A stretch of DNA of 12,500 nucleotides, from NCBI RefSeq assembly GCF_964340395.1, contig NC_135565.1, forward strand, positions 3,874,142 to 3,886,641, in the 5' to 3' direction. The notes under the pieces are model-generated. The model did no database searches. It saw only the letters and a list, made by a program, of their open reading frames with translations, and was not told the origin of the DNA. Made by a program: the position numbers and the translations under genes. Source of the DNA: Glandiceps talaboti (lineage: Eukaryota; Hemichordata; Enteropneusta; Spengelidae). Below, piece after piece: positions 1 to 7,916 of this stretch. How positions within the stretch are numbered: position 1 is the first letter of the stretch; each line of letters opens with the position of its first letter.

Positions 1-33
1 TCTTGTCTGTATCATCGGTGTCTCGATTGTATA

Positions 34-80
34 TAATAATAATAATAATAATTGAATTGAATTGAATTGAATTGAATTGA
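34..80. repeat. compound microsatellite (TAA)6 then (ATTGA)6
   Basis: Six TAA units (34-51) run directly into six perfect ATTGA pentamers (51-80). Read on the minus strand, the array follows the sequence GGTTCTGGTGAAATAAATTTCAA. Short tandem tails of this kind are common at the 3' ends of CR1/L2-type non-LTR retrotransposons and the SINEs that depend on them. A minus-strand retroposon 3' end running leftwards into this array is therefore plausible, but no coding part is visible. Confidence 0.85.
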
Positions 81-562
81 AATTTATTTCACCAGAACCT
101 ATACACATTATACAGATATTGAATAAATATATAGAAATGAAAGAGAGAAAAAAAATACGTCTAGGAACAAAATAAAATTCTGGTGAGGATCAAGGACAGT
201 AGTTCTTTCTGAACTAATCGAGGTCCAGGGCCCTGACTGGCATGCTTAGTATAATGTATTGCTGGTTACACAAATATGAATATATACAAATGTTCTTTAT
301 ATACACACGCATCACACTCACTCATAGAAAAAACAAAACAAACCAATCATGCATTCATACACATACTAAATATTCATAAACTAAAGTTGTACAAATTTTA
401 CAAATCACTGCTGTCACAAATAAATAAATGGGCTATATACATGTATACGGAATGTCACTAACTGAATAATAAGTCTATTGCTGTAGATGGCCTCCGGCCC
501 ATATACAACGTATGAAACGTACAACAAAACCAAAGTCAATGTCACATTGAGATACAGTGACC
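81..562 (-). mobile_element. possible minus-strand retroposon 3' region, non-coding
   Basis: This gene-free stretch lies between two microsatellites. Read on the minus strand it ends in an AT-rich segment followed by the pentamer array at 34-80, which is the layout of a LINE or SINE 3' end. It also holds a GC-richer patch near 486-500 (GGCCTCCGGCCC on the + strand) unlike its surroundings. There is no reverse-transcriptase reading frame, no clear target-site duplication and no tRNA-like promoter, so the call is tentative. Any short reading frame here looks like chance. Confidence 0.25.
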
Positions 563-590
563 ACATACATACATACATACATACATACAT

Positions 591-639
<49 letters not shown>

Positions 640-778
640 TACATACATACATACATACATACATACATACATACATACAGGCATACAGACACATACATAC
701 ACACAGACATACAGACAGACAGACAGACACACACACACACACATACATACACATACATACATACAGACAGACACAGAC
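563..778. repeat. compound (ACAT)n/(AC)n/(ACAT)n/(CAGA)n microsatellite
   Basis: The order is ACAT tetramers (563-608), an AC dinucleotide run (to about 634), ACAT tetramers (to about 678), then mixed CAGA, ACAC and ACAT units to about 778. The units differ by single substitutions, as expected if the array grew by slippage from one seed. Long open frames over it encode only His-Thr-Tyr-Ile (plus strand) or Cys-Val-Tyr-Met (minus strand) and are artefacts of the repeat. Confidence 0.95.
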
Positions 779-1022
779 TAAGGCATAGCATAACCTCCCC
801 TTACGTGAGGTAGAAATGCAATTTTGCAAGATCGTTATCTCAGGTTCACCACCAAGATTGATATTATATATTTGCTTCGCAGTGTGTTTTCATGTACAAT
901 TTGTTAGTTATGATTGTTTGATATGTTTGTGTGTTTTGTATTCATGTCCTTTTTCTTGAGTTTTTAATTTTCTAGGAGCCTCTCCCGTTGGTCTTCGATT
1001 AAATAGATAAATAAAGAAAGTA
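779..1022 (+). mobile_element. candidate non-LTR retrotransposon 3' end (CR1/L2-like)
   Basis: The segment ends in a T-rich stretch, a GC-richer block (GGAGCCTCTCCCGTTGGTCT, about 975-994) and an AT-rich tandem tail (TTAAATAGATAAATAAAG). That order, with a hairpin-prone GC block just before an (AAATA)n-like tail, is typical of CR1/L2-clade LINE 3' UTRs in marine invertebrates. No ORF2 sequence is present, so at most a 5'-truncated 3' UTR remains. The left border is unknown; the microsatellite boundary is used as a placeholder. Family membership is inferred from general layout, not from a match. Confidence 0.35.
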
Positions 1023-1380
1023 TTACTTTCACTCATAAATATTTTATTCTACACACTAACATCCCTCACGTAAAATATTTCTGATCAGAGATCGTGAAAC
1101 ACCGTTCTTGTTTAATGATATAGCCCAAGGTCCAATCAGTTAGCTAGCAGTCTCTGAGCCATCATCAACGTTATGGTAGTGATTACACACACTGTATATT
1201 TCTAAGTTACCACGAGGAACAGAATCTTTGTTATGTGTAGATCCATATCGACGAACAGTTAAATCTAAATATTTTAAACCATGCATACATTTTAAGAGGA
1301 ATGTGTTTCATTTCCTTAAGTTAAATTAAGGATAGTCAAGGAATTGATTGATAGATTGATTAATGAGTATTTATTTATTT
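1023..1380. other. intergenic, no gene seen
   Basis: AT-rich sequence with stops in every frame and no convincing coding stretch. It ends in short TTGA units (about 1342-1361) and three TTTA units that lead into the ATTC array. I see no RNA gene or mobile-element hallmark. Confidence 0.6.
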
Positions 1381-1436
1381 ATTCATTCATTCATTCATTC
1401 ATTCATTCATTCATTCATTCATTCATTCATTCATTC
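1381..1436. repeat. (ATTC)14 microsatellite
   Basis: Fourteen perfect ATTC tetramers with no interruption. TTTA units precede the array directly. Perfect arrays of this length are usually highly length-polymorphic. Confidence 0.95.
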
Positions 1437-1559
1437 TCTAGCTAGCTGTCTTTGTGTTGTTTTCTTATTTATATATTTATTATCATCAATTAATCTATTT
1501 TTTTTTATTTCTAAGAAACTTCACTAAATGATGAATGCCCCATGGCATAAATTTATGTC

Positions 1560-1560
<1 letters not shown>

Positions 1561-1598
<38 letters not shown>

Positions 1599-1599
1599 T
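1561..1599. repeat. (TATT)n microsatellite
   Basis: About ten near-perfect TATT/TTTA units, followed by degenerate TCTATT and TACC units. It lies 124 bases after the ATTC array, with a T-rich spacer that includes an eight-base T run near 1500. Confidence 0.9.
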
Positions 1600-3245
1600 C
1601 TATTATTTACCTATCTACTTATTTGGATTTACGACAACATCTAAACGCACAATAAACTGATCGTAATATAACTACAAAGAGAAAAGGTTGTTTCAATCTA
1701 TATGTAATATGTCTAAATGAATGTAAATACAAAGATATAATGGTGTAAAATGGCGAAATAAAATGAATTGTCTTCCTAAATATTGAGTGTACGTTGTGCT
1801 TGATAAACTATCCCTTGAGTCGTTATAAATATACTGTTCACATCTTCCATTCAGTTTCTTTTGATAAAATTCAATACGATTGCATAAATTGTAATATGTA
1901 TCATTATGTTCTCATTCGTTACGGTGTAAGAATTAGAAGGATCAAAGTTGGTTTCTTTAAATAATTACATTTCCTTTCGCCATCAGCACTAGTTTTTCAA
2001 ATTGCACTCAGAAATCCCACATCCTGTTCTAACAAGGTAAATTAGTAAAATTTCCATGATTGGGTAGTAATTCCTTAGGCAAAAAACGTAGTTTGCGATG
2101 ATGTTATCGATGATTGCGTTATCTATATAAGAAAGAAGGCATTAGGAAAAGACGATGTGAAAATGGTGACTGTCATCCAAAGAATTGTCTCTCACTATAC
2201 CTTTTATCTATAAATACTTTAGGCAAATTACAATTATAGAAAATTATTCAAATGTAAAAATGACTGAGATATTTCAATGCAACAAACGCTTGGCCTAACT
2301 GTGTAGATATGATCAGCTAGACCAGAGACAGGCGTATTACGCCTATTAAAGAACAAAAATGTTCGTGTCCTAATGAGGACCATAATTGGCGTATAAAGAA
2401 CTACTCTTTTAGAGTAAAATAGAGGTATCATTAAAACGGCTCTGATGAGCAAATTTATTTTTGAATTGAACAAGAAGTACAGCAATCTTGCATCGACATC
2501 TTTGCTCACATAGAAGAATCACACTGATTGAAGACAGCAACACACATCTAGAGACATGACAAGCATTATGCCTCGTAAATGCAGTCTTGTACACATTGTG
2601 TCTTTTTTTACATGGATATTAGCATGGTTATGGAAAGGAAGATACATTGAAACGATCGTACTATGTAAATACATTTTATGCAAATTTGTGAAACTGTCAG
2701 TCATAAACCGTGAGTTTGTCTGTATCAGTAGAGGAGTATATCTGTAAAATGGAAGCTGACAGTTATAAATTCTGAGGTTGTCTATTACAGCATATGACCT
2801 AATAGAATGACATTTTATCCAATAAGATATAGCTGTAAGGAATGCTTCAAAAAGTAGTCATATGGACTGCAGATTTCCTGTATATTAAATCACTGTGTTC
2901 TGTTTCCTATTTGAATGACTCCCTCAATTGTCAAATTTTGCTCTGTATAATAATTGTTCTTTAGTGCCTATGACAATGCCGCAATTCGAATTAACATGAA
3001 AACATACAATATGAAAGAAGATTATGAAAAAGTAGAGATAAAGGTAAGTCTATGTCACTATGATGGATGGATGCAAAAGAGCACATAAGTGTTTTTTTCA
3101 TAATGTTATTTGAAAGTATAAAATTGGTTGGGATAGAAAATGCAGCTGTGGTGTAATCCAATTTAACATAATGTGTTATCTACTGATCTGATCGAGTGCA
3201 ATACAACGGTAGTAAGGACTACTGGGAAAATAGAGTTGACTAAGA
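1600..3245. other. upstream intergenic region, no gene seen
   Basis: AT-rich DNA upstream of the receptor gene. The reading frames here are short (about 60-90 codons), begin in poor context and encode nothing I recognise. Details worth noting are a run of four small perfect hairpins at 2330-2415, a perfect octamer ATGCAAAT at 2678-2685, and an 8-bp inverted repeat (CATATGAC at 2791-2798 against GTCATATG at 2857-2864). No tRNA, snRNA or transposase sequence was seen. Confidence 0.6.
2330..2415. repeat. cluster of four short perfect hairpins
   Basis: Four perfect inverted repeats lie within 86 bases. They are AGGCGTA/TACGCCT around one base (2330-2344), GAACA/TGTTC with a 4-base loop (2351-2364), GTCCT/AGGAC with a 4-base loop (2367-2380) and ACTCT/AGAGT with a 3-base loop (2403-2415). 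They do not fit a tRNA cloverleaf, and no known RNA family is recognised. This could be a chance cluster or a remnant of a structured element. Confidence 0.5.
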
Positions 3246-3362
3246 TAGAATATAGAATAGAATAGAATAGAATAGAATAGAATAGAATAGAATAGAATAG
3301 AATAGAATAGAATAGAATAGAATAGAATAGAATAGAATAGAAAAGAACGGAACGGAACGGAA
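3246..3362. repeat. (AATAG)17 pentamer array with (GGAAC)3 variant end
   Basis: Seventeen perfect AATAG units (3256-3340) follow imperfect units from about 3246. After an AAAAG unit, the array changes to three GGAAC-type pentamers (to about 3360) before a final AATAG. It ends about 360 bases before the receptor start codon, so it lies in the proximal upstream region. One strand is purine-only except for T. Confidence 0.95.
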
Positions 3363-3633
3363 TAGACTAGTATCGCTCAATTGCAATGGAAGTGAATTAG
3401 TAAGATAAGATTATAGTGACATAAGTTCGTGGCATTTTAGTTTCTCAATTACGAAAGGAAGGATCAGACAAGAAGTTAACATACAATACGAATGGTTGTC
3501 ACTAATGATGGTATATAACGTACTTATCATAATGCGTTGTGTTTGGTTTCCAGTTGCTAGGCAACAATAATATATTTGAATATTCAAACACCAAATCACA
3601 ATTTAAGTGCAGGAAGACAGGAGTCAGGGATAC
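3363..3633. other. proximal upstream region of the receptor gene
   Basis: No coding sequence is seen between the pentamer array and the leader uORFs. The segment contains a TATATAA motif at 3512-3518 and an acceptor-like GTGCAG at 3607-3612, after which a 5' UTR exon could begin. The transcription start cannot be read from the sequence. Confidence 0.5.
3512..3518 (+). promoter_or_regulatory. possible TATA box (TATATAA)
   Basis: TATATAA lies 205 bases before the receptor ATG. If functional it would place transcription start near 3540-3550 and give a leader of about 175-185 nt. In DNA this AT-rich such motifs arise often by chance, and many aminergic receptor genes have non-coding first exons far upstream, so support is weak. 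Confidence 0.15.
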
Positions 3634-3748
3634 ATGTACACGAGGTAGTAGCTGGCATCGGTATGAATGAACCTAACGTATGATTTACATCGAAAGAAAG
3701 TCACACCGACATATCAGTAGAGATGGAGGGCATAGGGGAGCAAGATAA
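3634..3748 (+). promoter_or_regulatory. three short upstream ORFs in the receptor leader
   Basis: Three upstream ATGs precede the receptor start. The first ORF runs 3634-3648 (Met-Tyr-Thr-Arg, stop). The second runs 3663-3683 (Met-Asn-Glu-Pro-Asn-Val, stop). The third runs 3680-3748, starts in a weak context (C at -3, A at +4) and overlaps the receptor start in another frame. If the mature leader contains them, they would be expected to lower translation from the receptor ATG. This depends on where transcription and leader splicing begin, which is unknown. Confidence 0.35.
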
Positions 3749-3932
3749 AAACTACTGGGCGTTGTTAATTCTGATTTCGTCTGTGGTCACTGTATGTGGA
3801 AACATTTTAGTATGTGTAGCCGTGGTTAAAGAACGAAATCTCCGTAATATTACAAATTATTTCATCGTTAGTCTGGCAGTTGCCGATCTACTTGTTGGAT
3901 TACTGGTAATGCCAGGAGCTGTGTATGTCGAG
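3723..3932 (+). CDS. D2-like dopamine receptor (aminergic class A GPCR), first coding exon
   Basis: This exon encodes residues 1-70 of a seven-transmembrane receptor expected at the plasma membrane and, by family, to bind a biogenic amine and signal through Gi/o. The N-terminus is only about 11 residues, with no N-glycosylation sequon. TM1 covers about 12-35 with the GN pair (N27, position 1.50). Intracellular loop 1 follows ([11 protein letters not shown]). TM2 covers about 46-69 with the class A signature SLAVADLL (D55, 2.50), then VMP (P64, 2.59) and E70 (2.65), as in vertebrate D2. Gly replaces the usual D2-family aromatic residue at 2.60. The ATG has purine -3 and G +4; an in-frame stop at 3681 precedes it with no other in-frame ATG between, which fixes the start. 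The exon ends GAG|GTGAGT in phase 0 and joins exon 2 at 12238. Reading through the donor would give an 85-residue truncated product. An octopamine, serotonin or alpha-adrenergic-like receptor is less likely. Confidence 0.9.
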
Positions 3933-3938
3933 GTGAGT
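3933..3938 (+). other. intron 1 splice donor
   Basis: GAG|GTGAGT is close to the metazoan consensus and falls exactly after E70 at the top of TM2. The receptor similarity stops here and resumes at the acceptor at 12237, which defines the junction. Confidence 0.92.
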
Positions 3939-4143
3939 AAACACTTCTATATGAAAGTAAGCAATTTATCGTGGAGATAATCTTAGGACATGTAGCAATA
4001 CAGTATTCATTTTGCTCAAAGTTAGCTGTTAACGATTTTTCAATCTCTTTTCTGCAGTGACGAAATGATTTTTTAAACTTGGTGACTTATTTATTCCTTT
4101 AACATCCACTTAACCCCAAAAGTGAGTAGCAAAATAAACCCAA

Positions 4144-4552
4144 ATGACCAGAGTGAAAGGAACAGACACAACTTCGATTTTCAAAATAAAGTCATTTGAT
4201 AAGACCCCTAGTATATAAACAATTACACTCTTTTGGAAACTTCAATTCAAACAATCAACGCCATGTGTGATATCTGATAACAGGAGGTCGTAAAATACAA
4301 AACGACAATATCTAGACTGACTTACTAAGCACACTATTGTTTATAGACAATGTTGCAATACAGTGGATTGAACCTTAGACTGAGATTGAACACAAGACAT
4401 CTATTTTACAACCTCCAGTTATCAGATACCACATTTGGCATTGATTGTTGGAATTGATCTTTCCAAAGAGTGTAATTATTTATATACAGGAGTCTCATCA
4501 ATTGAGTTTATCTTGAAAATCACAACTGTGTCTATTCCCTTCACGCTAGTCA
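4144..4552. repeat. long imperfect inverted repeat, candidate foldback/MITE
   Basis: The left arm (4144-4297) is the reverse complement of the right arm (4402-4552), with about 25 differences over about 152 aligned positions (about 83% identity by hand). A matched landmark is TATATAAACAATTACACTC on the left against the complement of GAGTGTAATTATTTATATA on the right. The 104-base spacer is itself partly self-complementary (CACTATTG against CAATACAGTG). Weak similarity may extend the arms outward to about 4083 and 4600. No transposase and no clear target-site duplication were seen. It is either an old foldback/MITE element or two copies of one repeat inserted head to head. Confidence 0.75.
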
Positions 4553-4880
4553 GGTGAATTTCATTGTATAACCGTGGAATTCAATCTGCGTTCAATCGAA
4601 ATGTATCAAATATTATTCATAGAAGACATAACTTATATGCAAAATTCGAGTGTAAACAATATATTTTTCTGTATTGTACAAACATAAAATATTTGATAAA
4701 ATAAATAAAATAAGACAATAATTTCTATAAATTTCCAAACAATAGAAAATCAGAATCAAATCGAGAAGCGTGATATTGCTTAACACAATGTTGCACAGTG
4801 TAGTCACTGTTTTGTGAATATAGATTAATCCGAGTAACTCTTTAAGCTAGGTAGATTACTCCTCAACATCTTTCACAAAG
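4553..4880. other. intronic sequence, no gene seen
   Basis: AT-rich filler between the inverted repeat and a microsatellite. The only reading frames are short and AT-driven (Ile/Leu/Tyr-rich on the minus strand). Confidence 0.6.
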
Positions 4881-4960
4881 ACACACACAAAGACACACAC
4901 ACACACACACACACACATACATACATACATACATACATACATACATACATACATACACAC

Positions 4961-4997
<37 letters not shown>

Positions 4998-5012
4998 TAC
5001 AAACACACACAC
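4881..5012. repeat. compound (CA)n/(CATA)n/(ACACAT)n microsatellite
   Basis: A CA run (to about 4917) is followed by about ten CATA units (to about 4956), then hexamer units ACACAT to about 5000 and a final CA run. The ordered hexamers look like a hybrid of the two simpler units. Confidence 0.95.
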
Positions 5013-6896
5013 GTAGTATTTTGAATAATCTTGGCAATCAAAATCGTCTAAATTGAATGTCAAATTATTAGGATTCAGAGTTGCAAAAAAAATCACTTCT
5101 AACTAGAACAGGATAAAGGACGAAACACGTATAACAAGCTGTAAAAACAAAACAAAAACGGTGTGTTAAGGAAATCACGGCAAGGGAGAAAAAGATGATC
5201 ACTTATCCTCTATCCGTAAACGTCATGCTCCTGTACGTAAGATTACTTGACTTTTAGCCAAGATTGCCAGAATAGTAGAATTTAAACCCAATTCCGAAAA
5301 AAATGCAATATTTCCAATCGTAACACTTAGCAACGTACCTGAAGTATACTAAACAGCGTTTTAAGTACACTCCTTGACATAAATGCCAAAGCATTAGGGT
5401 ACTTAAGCCACACATTTCCAGTCACAATGGCTCAGCAATTTACTGTAAACAAGCTTTCTGTTCTCTTGTTTAAGATTGACGCAGACTTTGATATGTTCTG
5501 TTTTAGAGTAAATCGTTGCATAAAAGTCTCAGTTCTGGGCAATTTTGACCAGAAATGGGGGTATGTAAATGCACAAACGTCTGGTCATAATTTCTGTGCA
5601 TTTGAAAGAACGGACGCAAATAATTTATTCAGAAATAGAATACATGAAAAGTACCTTAGTTCATAGAAGATAGACTAACCGACAATTTTTTTAAAATATA
5701 ACTTTCTTCAAAGCCTTATACAATGTCATACAATACTTTCATGTGATATTTGAGACACAATACTAGCTCTGTTTTCTAGCTTGTCGGCTCAGTTTCACAC
5801 GTTTGATGTGTTTTGTTTTGTTTTAGATTAATTTTGCATAAAATCCATCAAACACCGGGCACTTCTGACCTTTGTATGTCTCTGACTATTACGAAGTATA
5901 TTTGACGATTAGTGTAATTCCCGAAACAGGAGATACATCATTAATGTTAGCTCATATCAGATTTTTATCAACTAACATAATAATCCTTATTCGTCCAAAT
6001 ACGGAAATGTGTTGACTGTTCATGACAACAAGCCTCGTGTTTTAAGAGACTAATTTGCATGATTAAATTAGTAACTGATTAGGTGATTATCATCCGCGTA
6101 GTTCTTCAAAATGTCATTTAGCGTGTAAAAGGCATAGATAATGACAATTCACATATTTGAATGCATTAGATGTGCCTTCAAAATCATTTAGATAATAAAT
6201 TCTATTTTCTCTCTTGGAGTGCCAGATTGTATCAAGCGAAGAGACCATCTTCATTTTTTCATATATTTCAATATAGTTGCAATTACAGGTACAAACAATT
6301 GATGAAGGAAGAGTATTCAAAAGTGTTTCTTTTATCGTCCTTGCGGAAGGCATGCATGTTACATCTGTTTGTTTTATTAGCATATCTGCATACAACGAGC
6401 TGATTATTTACAGTAGCCAATTGATGATGTAGACACGATTTTCACATTTACATAGAACAACTAAGTTAACTCAAACGCCACATCAGGACATAAAATATTT
6501 TCAAAAATAAGGCCTAACAAAAAATGCGTGGTTCTGATTACGCTCAATTTTAGAATAGGTGGGTAGGTAGATTTTTAATTTTAATTTGTCTATAGATAAT
6601 TTTTGCATACATGAATGTCTAGTTCAGATAGTTATGTTTACCATTGTTTTCCATATGATCTCTGTATTATTGGTTTCTTCCCCATCAGACGTACAGCCAT
6701 TACAGATTTGAAGAACAGTTTTATATTGTCTTTTTAAGTTGATGTCAGCTTTCGCATCCACTATTTCCTGCAAGACTTCACAATTTTCGCGATTTTATGT
6801 TTTTTCCTCGAATATGTAAGCAAAGTTAGGTTCGGCAGTGAAAAAAACTAGGTGAAACCAACATATTTTTTAGGCCTAAGCTATGGGTTCGAAGAG
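5013..6896. other. intronic sequence, no supported gene
   Basis: No exon-like similarity was found. A 79-codon frame at 5427-5666 (+) is the longest non-repeat one; its composition is unremarkable and I recognise no domain. A candidate POU/homeodomain site cluster lies at 6050-6092. CGTTTGATG near 5799 and CATCAAAC near 5846 form a small inverted pair. Confidence 0.55.
6050..6092. promoter_or_regulatory. possible POU/homeodomain site cluster
   Basis: A perfect octamer complement ATTTGCAT (6053-6060) is followed at once by several ATTA/TAAT cores (GATTAAATTAG, then GATTAGGTGATTATC). Octamer plus homeodomain cores is a layout used by POU factors. In AT-rich DNA such cores are frequent by chance, so this is a suggestion only. 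Confidence 0.2.
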
Positions 6897-7154
6897 TCAT
6901 TCCATGATTTTACATCACCTGCAATTACTTTTAATTTCGGAGAAACACCAAGTTGATCATAAGAGATGTTTTAAATTAAAGGGAATGAGCATCTAAGAAT
7001 CATGAATATTCATTGTGCAGCATGAATGTGTTATTTCTACCGACTTACATGATTTAATGTCTCACAGCAAAGATACCCTATAAAGGCAACAAGATCAACT
7101 TGTTGTTTCTCTGAAATCGCAAGTAATTGTAGGTGATATTAAATCATGAAATGA
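6897..7154. repeat. second imperfect inverted repeat in intron 1
   Basis: The left arm (6897-6959) is the reverse complement of the right arm (7093-7154), with about nine differences over 62 positions (about 85% identity by hand). Matched landmarks are AGAAACACCAAGTTGATCA on the left and the complement of GATCAACTTGTTGTTTCTCT on the right. The 133-base spacer contains a perfect 12-base palindrome (ATGAATATTCAT, about 7003-7014). A separate 7-bp hairpin (CAACAAG/CTTGTTG, 7087-7105) overlaps the inner edge of the right arm. The sequence is unrelated to the inverted repeat at 4144-4552. It could be a small MITE; no target-site duplication was identified. Confidence 0.7.
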
Positions 7155-7750
7155 GTCCAGAAAACAGAATGATAAAAATAGCACATTAAAACATAGATGA
7201 TTCGACATCACATGCTATCTCTTCCATGCACTACAAAAATAACTCTTCAGCAGAGAAAACACATCACTGCTATGGGACATGATATTTTGACCCAAACTAC
7301 ATGCAATCAGGCAAAGACACAGAGAGAGAATGGAGAGGTAATTATCATTATGTTGAATCCCCTGGCAGTACACGTGACAGCTTTTTTTCCTAAAACCATT
7401 TAGTAACTCATCCGACGAAGAAAATCAGTTTCTACGAATCGCCTAAATGTCAAAAGAACAGAGGAGCGCAAAGGGTAACATAGTTTTCTGCTTTTCAATT
7501 AAAGGCTTTTTTCTTATCACAGCTTGTCATAAAAATGTGCAGTTGCTAAGGCCTACAGAAATGGCTAATATTAAAACCACCCCTAGTCTAACTTCGTGAT
7601 CAGTGTGGCGAAGATGGGGGAAGGGGAATAAGCTAGTGTTGAATCCGTGTTGTTTCCGTCCGACATTCACACTATATACACACTACATTCATTTCTCCCT
7701 TTATGTATGAAGCTTGTATTTTTCTATCTCAGTGTATTTGTTTATTTGCT
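7155..7750. other. intronic sequence, no gene seen
   Basis: Unremarkable AT-rich sequence with a short G-rich patch (about 7608-7626, GCGAAGATGGGGGAAGGGG). The 68-codon frame at 7197-7403 has no recognisable domain. Confidence 0.55.
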
Positions 7751-7916
7751 GTATGTATGTATGTATGTATGTATGTATGTATGTATGTATGTATGTATGT
7801 ATGTATGTATGTATGTATGTATATATGTGTGTGTATGTAAATGTATGTATGTATGTATGTATGTATGTATGTATGTATGTATGTATGTATGTATGTATGT
7901 ATGTATGTGTATGTGT
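7751..7916. repeat. (GTAT)n microsatellite, opposite orientation to the CATA arrays
   Basis: About 38 GTAT units, interrupted near 7820-7840 by ATATATGTGTGTGTATGTAA. On the transcribed strand this is the complement of the CATA arrays at 4917-4956 and 9659-9858, so the intron carries the same repeat in both orientations. Cys-Met-Tyr-Val reading frames over it are artefacts. Confidence 0.95.

Noticed and set aside
563-778. Regular repeats as a possible CRISPR array
   Set aside because: The units are 2-4 bases with no spacers, and the DNA is clearly from an animal genome.
414-829. Several open frames of 74-125 codons on both strands
   Set aside because: They translate the CATA/CA/CAGA microsatellite into monotonous Cys-Val-Tyr-Met or His-Thr-Tyr-Ile strings and overlap one another in several frames. 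They are not genes.
3933-3980. Read-through of exon 1 to an 85-residue protein
   Set aside because: The residues after the donor do not continue GPCR similarity, while exon 2 does. At most this is an intron-retention product.
5427-5666. 79-codon open frame in intron 1
   Set aside because: I recognise no domain, and the length is within chance for AT-rich DNA. No supporting splice or promoter structure.
6885-6895. GGGTTCGAAG, similar to a tRNA T-loop
   Set aside because: No A-box at suitable distance and no cloverleaf. It lies at the edge of the second inverted repeat.
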